This document shows, piece after piece, positions 8,414-20,417 of a stretch of 64,000 nt of DNA; within the stretch, counting starts at the first letter, position 1; every line of letters begins with the position of its first letter. A program made the position numbers and the translations under genes. This stretch comes from Halocatena marina (GTDB taxonomy: Archaea > Halobacteriota > Halobacteria > Halobacteriales > Haloarculaceae), in the NCBI RefSeq assembly GCF_023276375.1, contig NZ_JALLPK010000001.1:1-64000 (forward strand). Reading direction: 5' to 3'. The notes beneath the pieces are model-generated. The model was not told where the DNA came from, searched no databases, and was given only the letters and a program-made list of their open reading frames with translations.

Positions 8414-9511
8414 CTACAACACGCCCATATCAGACAGTCGTTCAGGTAGGTATGTGTCCGTGACGAAATCGAGACCGCGCGATGCGAGCGCCTGCTGCTC
8501 TGCCTTTTTCTCGATGTCGAGTTGGCGTTCGATCTGTTCGATCCAGTAATCCGACTGAAAACGTGGATCGTCGAGTTCGCTCTGGAGTGCGTTCACATCG
8601 GACTTCGAAAGCGGATCCGTCGGGAGATCGTACTCGACAATATCGGTCGGTTGGATACCGATGAACTGTGCCTGCGGTGTCGCCAGATACTCAGAGAGAT
8701 GCGCACTCTTAATACTCCCGTAGGCGACCGAGGCGAAGATCCGGTACGACCACGGGTCGCCGTCAGTAAAGACCACTACGGGTAAATCGAGTTCGTCGCG
8801 GAGGCGGCGAGTGATTCGTCGCGTCGCACGAGCAGGCTGGCCCTTGAGATGGACGACGATGGTGTTGAACGCTTCGTCGAATCCATTCTCGACGAGCCGA
8901 TCGCGCATTCCGCCGGTCTCGACACAAAGGACGAAATCGGCGCTGTGATCGAGGAATTCGATCGTATCTGGATTGTTCGGAATCTGATAGCCCCCTGCGC
9001 CAACGTCTTCCTGACAGTGAATATCGCGTTCGCCGCGGCGCGTCTGTTCTCGGAGGTGGAGTGGTCCCATCAGCGTCGCACCGGACTCTTCTGGCCGCAT
9101 ATGGAAGTCCTCACGCGTAACGTCCGAGACAATTTCGAGGTCCTCGATGAGCTGGTTCGACTCGTCTTGATCCGAGAATTGGGCCGCATCGAGATCCCAC
9201 GACTCGCTCAAGTAGTACAACTCACGCAGGGTCGACGAACGATCCTGGTCCAGTTGCTGTGCGAGAAAGTCGATGACGTAGATTGCTTTGAGGAGCTTCT
9301 TCGCGCCGGAAACGTTGTTGGCAGAGCGCGTCGAGTGTCGATCACCGTAGACCCACACACCGTGCTCTTCGTCGTATTCGATGTTCGATTTCGTTCGAGT
9401 GGGAATCTGCATCGAAGGAACGTCCCCGGAAGCGAACTGGTCGTAGAACTCGGCCGCGAGATCGAGAAGTCGGTCGCGGGCATCAGCGTCGGAATCTGTA
9501 TTCGTACTCAT
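8414..9511 (-). CDS. top6A: DNA topoisomerase VI subunit A
   Basis: The 365-residue DNA-cleaving subunit of the type IIB topoisomerase. The winged-helix (CAP) domain holds RELYYLSE at residues 96-103, with the catalytic tyrosine at 99 or 100. The Toprim part shows VETGGM and [14 protein letters not shown], whose acidic residues bind Mg2+. It is homologous to Spo11. It follows top6B by 5 nt in the same direction, so both subunits of the A2B2 enzyme come from one transcript. Confidence 0.97.
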   Translation of the reverse strand: MSTNTDSDADARDRLLDLAAEFYDQFASGDVPSMQIPTRTKSNIEYDEEHGVWVYGDRHSTRSANNVSGAKKLLKAIYVIDFLAQQLDQDRSSTLRELYYLSESWDLDAAQFSDQDESNQLIEDLEIVSDVTREDFHMRPEESGATLMGPLHLREQTRRGERDIHCQEDVGAGGYQIPNNPDTIEFLDHSADFVLCVETGGMRDRLVENGFDEAFNTIVVHLKGQPARATRRITRRLRDELDLPVVVFTDGDPWSYRIFASVAYGSIKSAHLSEYLATPQAQFIGIQPTDIVEYDLPTDPLSKSDVNALQSELDDPRFQSDYWIEQIERQLDIEKKAEQQALASRGLDFVTDTYLPERLSDMGVL

Positions 9512-9516
9512 GATGA

Positions 9517-11973
9517 TTAGGCGTTAAGCGAGAGTTTCTCGGCTTCGATTCCTTCGACAGAAATGTCGAATGAGGCGTCCCCGTTCACGTCGTACAGTAA
9601 GGCAGCTTCTTCGCCGCTTCCAACGCTTGGGGCCCACTTGACGAACCACTCTCCATCCATCTCGACGACGGTCGCACCTTCGACGTCACCGGGATCGACG
9701 CTCACGATATCGGTTAGGTTGAGGTCTGCAACACGATCACTGTGGTTCGTTACGGCGAGTCGAACACCTCCGTTCTCGACGGTTCGCTCGATGAGGACGT
9801 TGTTCATGATCCGTGCAAGTGAGTCTTCGACAGCGAGTGGATCACGGTCGGTCATCTCTGTGAGCTTATCGGCCATCGCCGGGAGGATGTCGGCGATAAC
9901 GTTCCGTTTGCGCTGGCGTCGTTCGAGTGAGCGGCGCTTTTTGAGATAGCGCTTGAGATCGCGCGCTGCCTCTCGGAGCGCGAGTTCGATCTCGTTTTCG
10001 ATGGCGGGGACGTTTGCGATGGCGTCTTTCGACTCACTCGTAAACGGAACGTTCGTCGAGGCGACGTGCATCATCACGACGGCAGGCCCGTTCGGCATCC
10101 CGGTTCCGCCGGGTTGATCGAGCCCGTAGTTCCGCCAGTTGATCTCTTGGATCACATCGGATGTGGCACAGGCTCCGCGCTGATAGACCAGTGGGACTCG
10201 ATTAGCAAAGCGGAGCATATCAATTCGGCCGTCGGCGGACAGCTCGCCCCCGTAGGCGATACCTGCCTCGACAATGAATGGGTCACCACCATGGACCTCT
10301 GCATCCCGCGTCGCCGCAGCGTAGAAATCGGCGTCGAACTCCTTTCGCAGTCCTTCTTCAACCAGCTCGTTCGTGATCGGAGCGAGACAGTCTGTTGGTG
10401 GCGCGAGAATGTCTGTTTCACGCATTGCCTCCAGTAGTTCGCTTGCGATATCTCGATCCGTACTGACTTTGCGCACTGCCGGAGGGTCGTCCGGAACGGT
10501 CCGACAGGTCGACCAGATGGCCTCTGTTACGTTGTTCTGTGCCGTCTCTCCGAACGTTTCACCATCACGCTCTTTCGTCTGTTCGGCTGCACGGTTGACG
10601 TACTCCGACAGCATCTCTCGCGTGATTCGGTGCCGTTCTACAGTGTCGAGCTTTGTAGTGATACGGCGAGCCATTCCCTCGATCGCCGCCATTCCTTTGC
10701 GGCTCGTCGTGGCGTCGTCAATGAGCTGAGCGAGATCAGCCGCACAGTTTTCTGTAATCGTATCCCATACAGCTACGACAGTGTTTTTCTGAACCGTCTT
10801 GCCGAACGTCACCCCCGAGTCGGCTTTCATCTGTTCTCCAGTCTCTGCTACGATCTCGATGAGTTCGTGATGGGCGATACGATCACGCTCTGTGACGGCC
10901 TCAGCAACCCGTGTTGCAAATGTGGCGGTCGCATCTGCGCTCTTGTTCGCCACCGCATCTGTGACGACTGTCTCGATATCCAGCTCCTCGACGACGAGTG
11001 CGCCGTTTGTCTTTTCGGATACACCTTCGCGTCCAGTTTCTTGTTCGCCTTCACGAGCGTGGCGCTGTGCGTGTAGCGGTTGCCACGATAGCTCTCTCCC
11101 GAAGTGACGATCTCGGAAGGCATCGGTGACGGAGGCTGCTGTCTTCTGGCCGACCCGCGTGAACTCGGCTTGTAGAAATCCTGAAATTGAGTATGAATCC
11201 GTCTCTCCGAGCATTTTGATGAGGGATCCAAGCTCAACGCCGTGTGGGTGGGGCCGGATCTCTTCCGTTTCAGCCGGAAGCTGATCGGTCACTCGCTCGA
11301 ACTTCAGCTGTTCTCGTGGCTCCTTGAACTCGATGCGAGCGTGGGGGTTGACAACCGCCGTGTGCTTGATGTAATCGTGTAGCTGCTGGCGGGCGCGCAT
11401 ATTCGCTTCCATCTCCAGTTCGATCCGCGTCCCGTGCGGACGCTCCCACGTGGTCGTCGTCTCGACCGAAATCTCCGGTTCGTTCGTGTCTGTATCGATA
11501 ATGAGTTCGAAGTACTCAGCCGCAGCATCTCGTTCGGTCCGAGACGTGATCATCGCGGGCTTTCCGCTCGTGAGTTGTGAGTAGAGAACAGCAGCCGAAA
11601 TCCCAATACCCTGCTGTCCGCGCTTCTGTTCACGAACGTGAAACCGAGAGCCGTACAGCAATTTACCGAACACCTTTGGAATTTGCTCTTTCGTGATGCC
11701 CGGGCCATTGTCTTCAACGACGAGGCGGTAGTAATCGCCCTCTTCTGTGATTTCGATATAAAGATCTGGAAGAATACCCGCCTCCTCGGTCGCATCGAGC
11801 GCGTTGTCTACTGCTTCTTTGACAGCTGTGACCAGTCCCCTGGCACCGCTGTCAAAGCCAAGCATATGCTTGTTTTTCTCGAAAAATTCGGCAATGGAGA
11901 TAGATCGTTGGCTCTCTGCCAACTCCTCGGCGACGCTCTCACGCCCGCCGAGCTCCGATTGGTACGATGTCAT
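9517..11973 (-). CDS. top6B: DNA topoisomerase VI subunit B
   Basis: The 818-residue ATPase subunit of topoisomerase VI, which relaxes and decatenates DNA with subunit A. The GHKL ATPase fold is evident: [12 protein letters not shown] (N box), VVEDNGPGI (G1 box) and [10 protein letters not shown] (G2 box). The transducer region and a C-terminal domain follow; haloarchaeal Top6B is longer than the roughly 530-residue Sulfolobus form, which fits. The start is the ATG at 11971-11973 ([10 protein letters not shown]); the frame is open for 35 more codons but that segment is not conserved. A TATA-like box at 12000-12005 lies about 30 nt upstream. Confidence 0.96.
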   Translation of the reverse strand: MTSYQSELGGRESVAEELAESQRSISIAEFFEKNKHMLGFDSGARGLVTAVKEAVDNALDATEEAGILPDLYIEITEEGDYYRLVVEDNGPGITKEQIPKVFGKLLYGSRFHVREQKRGQQGIGISAAVLYSQLTSGKPAMITSRTERDAAAEYFELIIDTDTNEPEISVETTTTWERPHGTRIELEMEANMRARQQLHDYIKHTAVVNPHARIEFKEPREQLKFERVTDQLPAETEEIRPHPHGVELGSLIKMLGETDSYSISGFLQAEFTRVGQKTAASVTDAFRDRHFGRELSWQPLHAQRHAREGEQETGREGVSEKTNGALVVEELDIETVVTDAVANKSADATATFATRVAEAVTERDRIAHHELIEIVAETGEQMKADSGVTFGKTVQKNTVVAVWDTITENCAADLAQLIDDATTSRKGMAAIEGMARRITTKLDTVERHRITREMLSEYVNRAAEQTKERDGETFGETAQNNVTEAIWSTCRTVPDDPPAVRKVSTDRDIASELLEAMRETDILAPPTDCLAPITNELVEEGLRKEFDADFYAAATRDAEVHGGDPFIVEAGIAYGGELSADGRIDMLRFANRVPLVYQRGACATSDVIQEINWRNYGLDQPGGTGMPNGPAVVMMHVASTNVPFTSESKDAIANVPAIENEIELALREAARDLKRYLKKRRSLERRQRKRNVIADILPAMADKLTEMTDRDPLAVEDSLARIMNNVLIERTVENGGVRLAVTNHSDRVADLNLTDIVSVDPGDVEGATVVEMDGEWFVKWAPSVGSGEEAALLYDVNGDASFDISVEGIEAEKLSLNA

Positions 11974-11998
11974 GGTATTCGGCCGTACTGCACCCTCG

Positions 11999-12016
11999 GT
12001 TAAAACTGCCGCGGCA
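11999..12016 (-). promoter_or_regulatory. top6BA promoter with an abutting 10-bp palindrome
   Basis: On the minus strand TTTTAA (12000-12005) stands about 27-32 nt before the top6B ATG, the spacing for a leaderless haloarchaeal transcript. Directly upstream of it is the perfect palindrome TGCCGCGGCA (12007-12016), occupying the BRE position. It could be an operator or an unusual BRE. The spacing is seen; regulation is inferred. Confidence 0.55.
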
Positions 12017-12103
12017 CCAGAGTGAAAGTGAAGGTGTGTCACAGTTGTATATCGCAACCGTCCGGTTATGGTCTGCATACAATCATATACTCAAACACAT
12101 TTT

Positions 12104-12128
12104 CTCGCGCGCGTGCGAGGGTTTTATG
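12104..12128 (+). promoter_or_regulatory. gyrBA promoter with an inverted repeat next to the TATA box
   Basis: TTTTATG (12122-12128) lies about 36 nt before the gyrB ATG at 12161 and is the best TATA-like box, giving a short leader. Immediately upstream is the inverted repeat CTCGC-GCGCGT-GCGAG (12104-12119). The layout mirrors the top6B promoter on the other strand. Confidence 0.5.
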
Positions 12129-12133
12129 CGTGA

Positions 12134-14077
<1,944 letters not shown>

Positions 14078-14206
14078 TTCGGTACCGTTCGATCGAGTAC
14101 ACTATACTAACTACATGACGACATTATTCAATCCACATCGATGCGTTTCGACGCCGGACTGGCAGACGACTAGCGGTGATTCTCTCGGTATGGGGGGCCG
14201 TGATCG

Positions 14207-16651
14207 ATGAGTTCTGACCTTCCTGACAATCCACCGGTTGCCGATGCAGACCGCGTCAAATCGGTTCGCGTCGAGGAGGAGATGGAACAGAGCTACATCG
14301 ACTACGCGATGAGCGTCATCGTCGGTCGCGCGCTCCCCGACGTCCGCGACGGTCTCAAACCCGTTCAAAAGCGGATTCTGTACGCAATGCACGAGGCGGG
14401 CGTGAGTTCGAACGCGGCCCACCGAAAGTCATCGAACATCGTCGGTGACACGATGGGGAAATATCACCCCCACGGCGATGATTCGATCTATGATGCGCTC
14501 GCCCGGATGGCACAGGAGTTCTCGCTGCGGTACCCGCTCGTCGATGGGCAGGGTAACTTCGGCTCGGTCGATGGTGATCCACCGGCAGCAATGCGGTATA
14601 CAGAAGCCCGGATGAGTTCGCTTGCTGAGGAGTTGCTGACGGACATCGAGCAAGACACCGTCGACTTCGGGTCGAACTACGACGACCGACTCACGGAGCC
14701 GGCGGTGCTCCCCGCTGCACTCCCGAATCTTCTGTTAAACGGCTCCTCAGGGATCGCCGTCGGGATGAGCACGAACATCCCGCCCCACAATCTCGGAGAA
14801 GTCGTCGACAGCGTCATCCATCTCATCGACAACCCGGACTGTGCGATCGCCGATCTCATGGACTACGTGAAGGGTCCCGACTTCCCGACGGGTGCGAACA
14901 TCGTCGGTCGAGCCGGGATCTACGACGCGTACACGACAGGTCGCGGGAAGCTCCGGGTCCGCGCCGAAATGGAAATCGAAGAAGACGAAGAACGGATCAT
15001 CGTCACAGAACTCCCTTATCACGAGAACAAGGCGCGACGCATCGAGCGCATCGCAGACGACGTGAACGAGGGAACCATACAAGGTATCAGAGATCTTCGG
15101 GACGAATCCGACCGCGAGGGGATCCGCATCGTCATCGAACTCAAACGTGGTGCGAATCCCGATCTCGTTAAGAATCAGTTGCTGAAACACCATCTCGAAC
15201 GAACCTTCAGCATCATCACCCTCGCACTCGTGGACGGCCAACCACGAATCCTGAACCTGAAGGAACTGCTTGAGGAGTTCCTCGATCACCGCTGTGAGGT
15301 CGTCCGTCGCCGGACCCAACACGAGTTGGACAACGCTCAGGAACGGGCGCACGTTCTCGAAGGGCGACTGTTGGCCCTCGATAACGTCGACAACGTGGTC
15401 GAACTGATCCGCGATGCCGATGATCGCTCGGCGGCAAAAGAAGATCTTCAGGACGAGTTCGGTTTCACCGAGCGCCAAGCGAATCACATCGTTCGAATGC
15501 AACTCGGGAGCCTCACATCGCTGGAAACGGTGGAGATTGAGGACGAGTACGAGACACTCACCGAAGAGATCGAGCGTCTCCAAACGATTCTCGGTGATCG
15601 AAGCGAGCTGCTTGGTGTCATCAAATCAGAGCTACACGAGCTCAAAACACGCTACAACGACGACCGCCGGACGAGTATTATCGAAGACGTCGGAACGGTC
15701 ACTCACGAGGATCTGATTCCCGAAGAAGAGTCTGTCGTCGTGTTGACCGAATCGAACTACGTGAAACGAATGCCACTGTCAACGTTCGATGCTCAACACC
15801 GGGGCGGAAAAGGAATCATCGGAACAGGACTGAAAGACGGCGACCGAGTGAGTGCCGTTTTCCAAGCCAACTCTCACGATTACCTCCTCTGCTTTTCCAA
15901 CAAGGGGCAGGTCTACCAACTGAAGACCTACAACCTCCCGGAAATGAGTCGGACGGCGCGTGGCAAGTCGGCGGTAAACGTCCTCGAACTCGACGCTGAT
16001 GAGGACGTTACGGCTATCGTCAATACCGACGAGTTCAACGGCGATGAATCTCTGACGATGGTTACCCGAGGTGGGTACGTCAAACGTACCCCATCGGATG
16101 CGTTCAACAACATCCTTTCAACGGGAATCCGAGCAGTCAAACTCGAAGAGGGAGACGAACTCGTCGACGTGACCGTCACTAACGGCACGAAAGACGTGAT
16201 CATCGGTACCGAATACGGTCGGGCAATTCGGTTCGACGAGAAAGAAGCTCGATCGATGGGTCGGAGCGCACGGGGCGTCAACGGTATCAAACTCTGCGAG
16301 GGCGACCGAGTTGCGGGTCTGGTCGCCGTCAGCGATGATGATGAAAGCGCGCTATTGACCGTCACGAGAAATGGCTACGGAAAGCGCACGCCAATCGAAG
16401 AGTACCGTTCGCAGTCTCGGTACGGCAAGGGACTCGTCGACATCAAGACGACTGAGCGAAATGGGCCTGTGGTCGCGCTTGAAGCCGTCCGAGAACACGA
16501 TGATCTCATCTTGATGAGCGAAAATGGACAGATCATGCGAACTCACGCGAGTGAAATATCGTCGCAAGGACGAAACACGATGGGTGTTCGCGTGATGTGC
16601 CCGGACGATGACGACTGTGTTGCGAGCGTTGACGTTATTCCTCTTGATTGA
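14207..16651 (+). CDS. gyrA: DNA gyrase subunit A
   Basis: An 814-residue cleavage-religation subunit. The catalytic tyrosine is Tyr131 in [11 protein letters not shown]. The C-terminal beta-pinwheel carries a GyrA box in the form QHRGGKG at residues 530-536, which marks it as gyrase rather than topoisomerase IV. In the quinolone region ([18 protein letters not shown]) the residue at the position of E. coli Ser83 is Asp92, while the Asp87 equivalent is kept. It follows gyrB and is probably co-transcribed, although the 129-nt gap could hold an extra promoter. Confidence 0.97.
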   Translation: MSSDLPDNPPVADADRVKSVRVEEEMEQSYIDYAMSVIVGRALPDVRDGLKPVQKRILYAMHEAGVSSNAAHRKSSNIVGDTMGKYHPHGDDSIYDALARMAQEFSLRYPLVDGQGNFGSVDGDPPAAMRYTEARMSSLAEELLTDIEQDTVDFGSNYDDRLTEPAVLPAALPNLLLNGSSGIAVGMSTNIPPHNLGEVVDSVIHLIDNPDCAIADLMDYVKGPDFPTGANIVGRAGIYDAYTTGRGKLRVRAEMEIEEDEERIIVTELPYHENKARRIERIADDVNEGTIQGIRDLRDESDREGIRIVIELKRGANPDLVKNQLLKHHLERTFSIITLALVDGQPRILNLKELLEEFLDHRCEVVRRRTQHELDNAQERAHVLEGRLLALDNVDNVVELIRDADDRSAAKEDLQDEFGFTERQANHIVRMQLGSLTSLETVEIEDEYETLTEEIERLQTILGDRSELLGVIKSELHELKTRYNDDRRTSIIEDVGTVTHEDLIPEEESVVVLTESNYVKRMPLSTFDAQHRGGKGIIGTGLKDGDRVSAVFQANSHDYLLCFSNKGQVYQLKTYNLPEMSRTARGKSAVNVLELDADEDVTAIVNTDEFNGDESLTMVTRGGYVKRTPSDAFNNILSTGIRAVKLEEGDELVDVTVTNGTKDVIIGTEYGRAIRFDEKEARSMGRSARGVNGIKLCEGDRVAGLVAVSDDDESALLTVTRNGYGKRTPIEEYRSQSRYGKGLVDIKTTERNGPVVALEAVREHDDLILMSENGQIMRTHASEISSQGRNTMGVRVMCPDDDDCVASVDVIPLD

Positions 16652-17079
16652 CGCCAGGGACTGACCTCACGACGTGTCACGGTGTGATATCATACAGTTT
16701 GGGTTAGTGTCATAACATAGTCTATTTCAGTGTGCCACTGATCTTAATTTCAGTAGTCGACTCAACGTCTCTCAGTATACGATTACTGTTTATTGACTAA
16801 GACTCGACTTCCGCTTGAGCGTTCTTCTTCCCACTCGACGTACTCATGATCTCTCATCATTTCATATGACTGTATCTATATAATTGTAGATGATATATTA
16901 TGATTAAATTATACATAACTGAATTGTCTTGTGGAATCTCGATTCACGCCTCTGCAAATATTTTTAGAATCAATATAGATAGGAAATATTGAGGGGTGTG
17001 AAATAAATTAGTATTGGGTGTATCAATGAAACAGAACCGGCGTTACGTTCATTGCATCTGATCACATAGCTTGATACGG
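16652..17079 (+). other. Intergenic stretch, AT-rich, with one possible gene remnant
   Basis: No full gene was found. The stretch from about 16860 to 17040 is very AT-rich and probably contains the promoter of the following gene. On the minus strand 16783-16867 encodes a short frame, MRDHEYVEWEEERSSGSR and a few more residues, that reads like the C-terminal end of a winged-helix or replication protein and has an in-frame stop just upstream. It may be a relic; support is weak. Confidence 0.3.
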
Positions 17080-17526
17080 ATGAGGCGAGATTATTTCACG
17101 CTCGATGTCACCACGGGAGACGAAACGAAGCCCCAAATCACCGTTAGCTTTGACGGGCCAGCGAAGTCGTTTGAGGATCGACTGACTGACGAGGCTGGTA
17201 TGACGCTCGACACCGAACAATTGGATGTCACGTACCGACTTCACGATGATGCACTGACTGTAGGGGGATCAGGAGTTCTCGCTGTTACAAATCGCATCAC
17301 CGGAGATTTCGTCCTCGAATGTAACGCTGATGCTGGTATGATTGATCAGCTCGTCAGCGCTGCTCGGGAGAACGATGACAACAATGCCGATGGCCGCTAT
17401 CAGTTCAGCGTCACGGTCAACGATCACGAGATGCTTTCGTGCGATCGGGACATTTTCCTCGTCTACAACACCGAGGGTGACCTTCTCCGCCAACACAGTC
17501 TCATCCCCAGTGGCGTCGAACTATGA
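17080..17526 (+). CDS. Haloarchaeal conserved protein (DUF5793-like)
   Basis: A 148-residue acidic protein starting MRRDYFTLDVTTGDETKP, with a central VTNRITGDFVLECNA and an end VYNTEGDLLRQHSLIP. I recognise the pattern as a haloarchaea-restricted family I recall as DUF5793; the number is from memory. A TTG nine bases upstream is the only other start. No membrane or signal segment is present. It stands alone between gyrA and the phosphomutase. Function unknown. Confidence 0.7.
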   Translation: MRRDYFTLDVTTGDETKPQITVSFDGPAKSFEDRLTDEAGMTLDTEQLDVTYRLHDDALTVGGSGVLAVTNRITGDFVLECNADAGMIDQLVSAARENDDNNADGRYQFSVTVNDHEMLSCDRDIFLVYNTEGDLLRQHSLIPSGVEL

Positions 17527-17764
17527 CGTCCATCTTTTAAGTACGCACAGTACATTCCGTGTGACCGTCCCACTCCCACCAAGTTCCGACTATACTCGAA
17601 CATACTCATCTGAAGCTTGCAAATACGGCAGTGAACGGTGGTAAGAGGGGCGCTCAGCCACAATTTCGTCGTCAGCGACGATAGTGTGCAGTGATAACTC
17701 TCTACTGTGATGGTGGGGTGATCTCTTGCAATGAACGTAAGTATCGGCCATTCTGATAGCCCGT

Positions 17765-19213
17765 ATGGGCCTGTTCGGAACCGCGGGAATCCGGGGCGAC
17801 GCCCGTAGGAGCGTCACACCAGCATTGGCGCTTGCCGTCGGTCGTGCCATCGGATTGGACGCGGAGGAGGTTGTCGTCGGTCGGGATGGACGTGAAACAG
17901 GGACGGCGCTCGCTGGTGCTATCGAGGCAGGGGTAACGAGTGGCGGTGCACGGGTGTTGCGCGCCGAACAACTCCCCACGCCAGCACTCGCGTATGCCTC
18001 CCGCGACCGCCACGGCGTGATGCTCACCGCGAGCCACAATCCACCGCAGGACAATGGAATCAAACTGTTTGCCAACGGTGAGGAGTTCGACGCCGAGACC
18101 GAAGCGCGGATCGAAGGACGAGTCGAGCGCGGTACGGAACCAGCGCCGTGGGATGATTGGGGGACGACCGAACGCGTCGAGCTGCTCTCTGTCTACCGAT
18201 CAGCGGTCGTCGAGTACGCCCGTGCATTCGCAGCTGGTGCTGATTCTGCGTCCGATCTCGATGGACTCTCCGTCGTTGTCGACTGTGCCAACGGAATGGC
18301 ATCGCTTGCAACGCCCCAAGTACTGCGCGAACTCGGCGCACACGTCGTCGCGTTGAATGCGAACGTCGATGGCCACTTCCCCGGTCGGCCAAGCAAACCC
18401 ACCCCATCGACGCTGTCTGACCTCCGCGCATTCGTCGACGACCACGACGACCCTGTCGTGGGAATCGGACACGACGGCGACGCAGATAGAATCGTTATCG
18501 TCGACGGCGATGGGGAGGTCGTCCACGAAGACACCGTGCTTGCTATTCTTGCAGAACACTACGTGCGTGCGAGCGATGAGGACGATCCAGTGGTCGTGAC
18601 AACGCCGAACGCCTCCGGACGCATCGACGAGCGCGTCAAAGAGGCTGGTGGTCGTGTCGAACGAACTCGTCTTGGCTACCTCCACGACGGTATCAAAACA
18701 GTACAGAGTGAGGGCGGGACGGTTGTCTTTGCTGGCGAACCGTGGAAGCATATTCACCCTGCGTTTGGCCCATGGATCGATGGGGTCGCAAGCGCTGCGG
18801 TCCTCTCTGTGCTCGTTGCCAATGCCGAAGAGGAACCAGTCGATCCACAGGCCGAAAGCGAACGCGATGGACTCGCTGCTCTTCGCCATCCTGTCACCGA
18901 ACGACCGTACCGAAAAGAGAGCATCGAATGTCCTGACGAATGCAAGCCGATGGTGCTAAAGCGGGTCCAGGAAGTACTCCCACGACGATTCCCCAACGCA
19001 GTGGTCGATACCGAGTACGGCGTCCGTCTCGACTTCGATGACGGATCATGGACACTCATCCGTCCGAGTGGAACGGAGCCATACGTCCGCGTGTACGCAG
19101 AAAGTGCGACTGTCGATGAACTAGTTTCAGCAGTCACTGATACCGTAGAACAGGCTGTGACTGATGCTGACGGATGTCTGCGGACGGATGGCCAAGGACC
19201 GTCAAAGCGATGA
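17765..19213 (+). CDS. Phosphohexomutase-family enzyme (GlmM/PMM type)
   Basis: A 482-residue alpha-D-phosphohexomutase. Domain 1 holds FGTAGIRG and the phosphoserine loop TASHNPPQ with Ser90 as the phosphate carrier. Domain 2 holds the Mg2+ loop GHDGDADRI. Domain 3 holds the sugar-binding loop FAGEPWKHIH, and domain 4 the phosphate-binding RPSGTEPYVRVY. The family covers phosphoglucosamine, phosphomannose, phosphoglucose and some archaeal phosphopentose mutases, and the sequence alone does not settle which. It ends 45 nt before a nucleoside uptake operon on the same strand, which leaves phosphopentomutase as a candidate. Confidence 0.85.
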   Translation: MGLFGTAGIRGDARRSVTPALALAVGRAIGLDAEEVVVGRDGRETGTALAGAIEAGVTSGGARVLRAEQLPTPALAYASRDRHGVMLTASHNPPQDNGIKLFANGEEFDAETEARIEGRVERGTEPAPWDDWGTTERVELLSVYRSAVVEYARAFAAGADSASDLDGLSVVVDCANGMASLATPQVLRELGAHVVALNANVDGHFPGRPSKPTPSTLSDLRAFVDDHDDPVVGIGHDGDADRIVIVDGDGEVVHEDTVLAILAEHYVRASDEDDPVVVTTPNASGRIDERVKEAGGRVERTRLGYLHDGIKTVQSEGGTVVFAGEPWKHIHPAFGPWIDGVASAAVLSVLVANAEEEPVDPQAESERDGLAALRHPVTERPYRKESIECPDECKPMVLKRVQEVLPRRFPNAVVDTEYGVRLDFDDGSWTLIRPSGTEPYVRVYAESATVDELVSAVTDTVEQAVTDADGCLRTDGQGPSKR

Positions 19214-19221
19214 TTTTATCA

Positions 19222-19252
19222 TTATAAAGTTGCGAAGGGAACATAGTGTTCC
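19222..19252 (+). promoter_or_regulatory. Promoter of the nucleoside operon with a 15-bp palindrome
   Basis: TTATAAA (19222-19228) is a good TATA box for a start near 19250. Between it and the ATG at 19259 lies GGAACA-TAG-TGTTCC (19238-19252), a perfect 6-bp-arm palindrome across the expected start of transcription, a typical location for a repressor site. No regulator gene is adjacent. Confidence 0.6.
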
Positions 19253-19258
19253 ATAGTC

Positions 19259-20359
19259 ATGAACAGACGTACCTTTCTGAAGGCAGTCGGGGTCACGGGA
19301 ATCGCAGGACTCGCGGGGTGTACTGGTGGTCCGACAGAGGACGGTAACGGTGGTGGAACCAACGGCACCACCGAGGGGACCAGCGGTGAGAATGGGTCGA
19401 CGAACGTCGCAATGGTGTATGCAACCGGTGGCCTCGGTGACGGGTCGTTCAACGATCAGGCACGTGAGGGTCTGGAGAAGGCAAAGCAGGAACTGAACGT
19501 TACATCCGAACATTCGCAACCGGAGGAAGTGTCTGACTTCGGACAGATACAGCGACAGTACGCACAATCGACATCTCCAAACTACGATTTGGTCTCCTGT
19601 ATCGGTGCTCTTCAACAGGACGCGTTATCGGATAACGCATCGCAGTTCCCAGAACAGAAGTTCTTAATCGTCGATCAGATGGTCGATGCAAAGAATGTCG
19701 AAAGCTATCAGTTCCGAGAGGAGGAAGGGTCGTTTCAGGTCGGTCATCTTGCGGGGCTACTCACGACAACGAAGCTCTCGGCAGGGAAGGCTTCGACCAA
19801 CGACGCAACGACGGTCGGATTCATCGGCGGCGAAAAAATTCCTCTCATCAAGAAGTTCGAAGCTGGCTACAAGGCTGGTGTCAAGCACGCGGGCAAGGAT
19901 ATCAACGTCATCACTAACTACGTGGGGTCGTTCAACGACGTCGCGCGCGGAAAGGAGACAGCATTGAGCCAGTACAACGGGGGTGCAGACATCATATACC
20001 ACGCGTCGGGGAATACCGGAACCGGCGTCTTCAAAGCTGCAAAGGAGGTCAACCGATACGCCATCGGTGTTGACAGCGACCAATCGAAAACGAAGTCGAG
20101 CTACGCTGATTACATCCTCGCAAGTATGGTCAAACACGTCGACATCGCTGTCCACGATTCCATCAAACACGTTGTCGACGGGTCGTTCGAGGGAGGCTCG
20201 ACGACGACACTCGGTCTGAAACAAGGTGGCGTCGAAACAGTGTACGGTAAGACGCTCGGTTCGGAGATTCCGGACGATGTCAAATCGAAGCTCGATGCAT
20301 CGAAAAAGAAAATCACTTCAGGATCGATTACCGTCCCGACGAAACCGTCGGACGTATAA
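19259..20359 (+). CDS. BMP-family nucleoside-binding lipoprotein
   Basis: A 366-residue substrate-binding protein of the BMP/PnrA family, which captures nucleosides for ABC import. The N-terminus MNRRTFLKAVGVTGIAG carries a twin-arginine signal (RRTFLK) and a lipobox ending at Cys21 (LAGC), so it is Tat-exported and lipid-anchored. A Gly/Asn/Thr linker follows, then VAMVYATGGLGDGSFNDQA, the BMP core. GVDSDQSKTKSSYADYILASMVKH is the typical ligand-site region. It is the first gene of a transporter operon followed by ATPase and two permeases. Confidence 0.93.
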   Translation: MNRRTFLKAVGVTGIAGLAGCTGGPTEDGNGGGTNGTTEGTSGENGSTNVAMVYATGGLGDGSFNDQAREGLEKAKQELNVTSEHSQPEEVSDFGQIQRQYAQSTSPNYDLVSCIGALQQDALSDNASQFPEQKFLIVDQMVDAKNVESYQFREEEGSFQVGHLAGLLTTTKLSAGKASTNDATTVGFIGGEKIPLIKKFEAGYKAGVKHAGKDINVITNYVGSFNDVARGKETALSQYNGGADIIYHASGNTGTGVFKAAKEVNRYAIGVDSDQSKTKSSYADYILASMVKHVDIAVHDSIKHVVDGSFEGGSTTTLGLKQGGVETVYGKTLGSEIPDDVKSKLDASKKKITSGSITVPTKPSDV

Positions 20360-20417
20360 TTTGGTCAATATTTAATAGCTCGATTATTATGAATCTTCGT
20401 CAACGGCCGATCGACAG

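Noticed and set aside
11974-12078. 35-codon upstream extension of top6B
   Set aside because: It covers the promoter with the TATA-like box and does not match Top6B; the ATG at 11973 starts the conserved region.
14747-15583. 278-codon antisense frame opposite gyrA
   Set aside because: It is a shadow of gyrA codon bias, with no recognisable domain.
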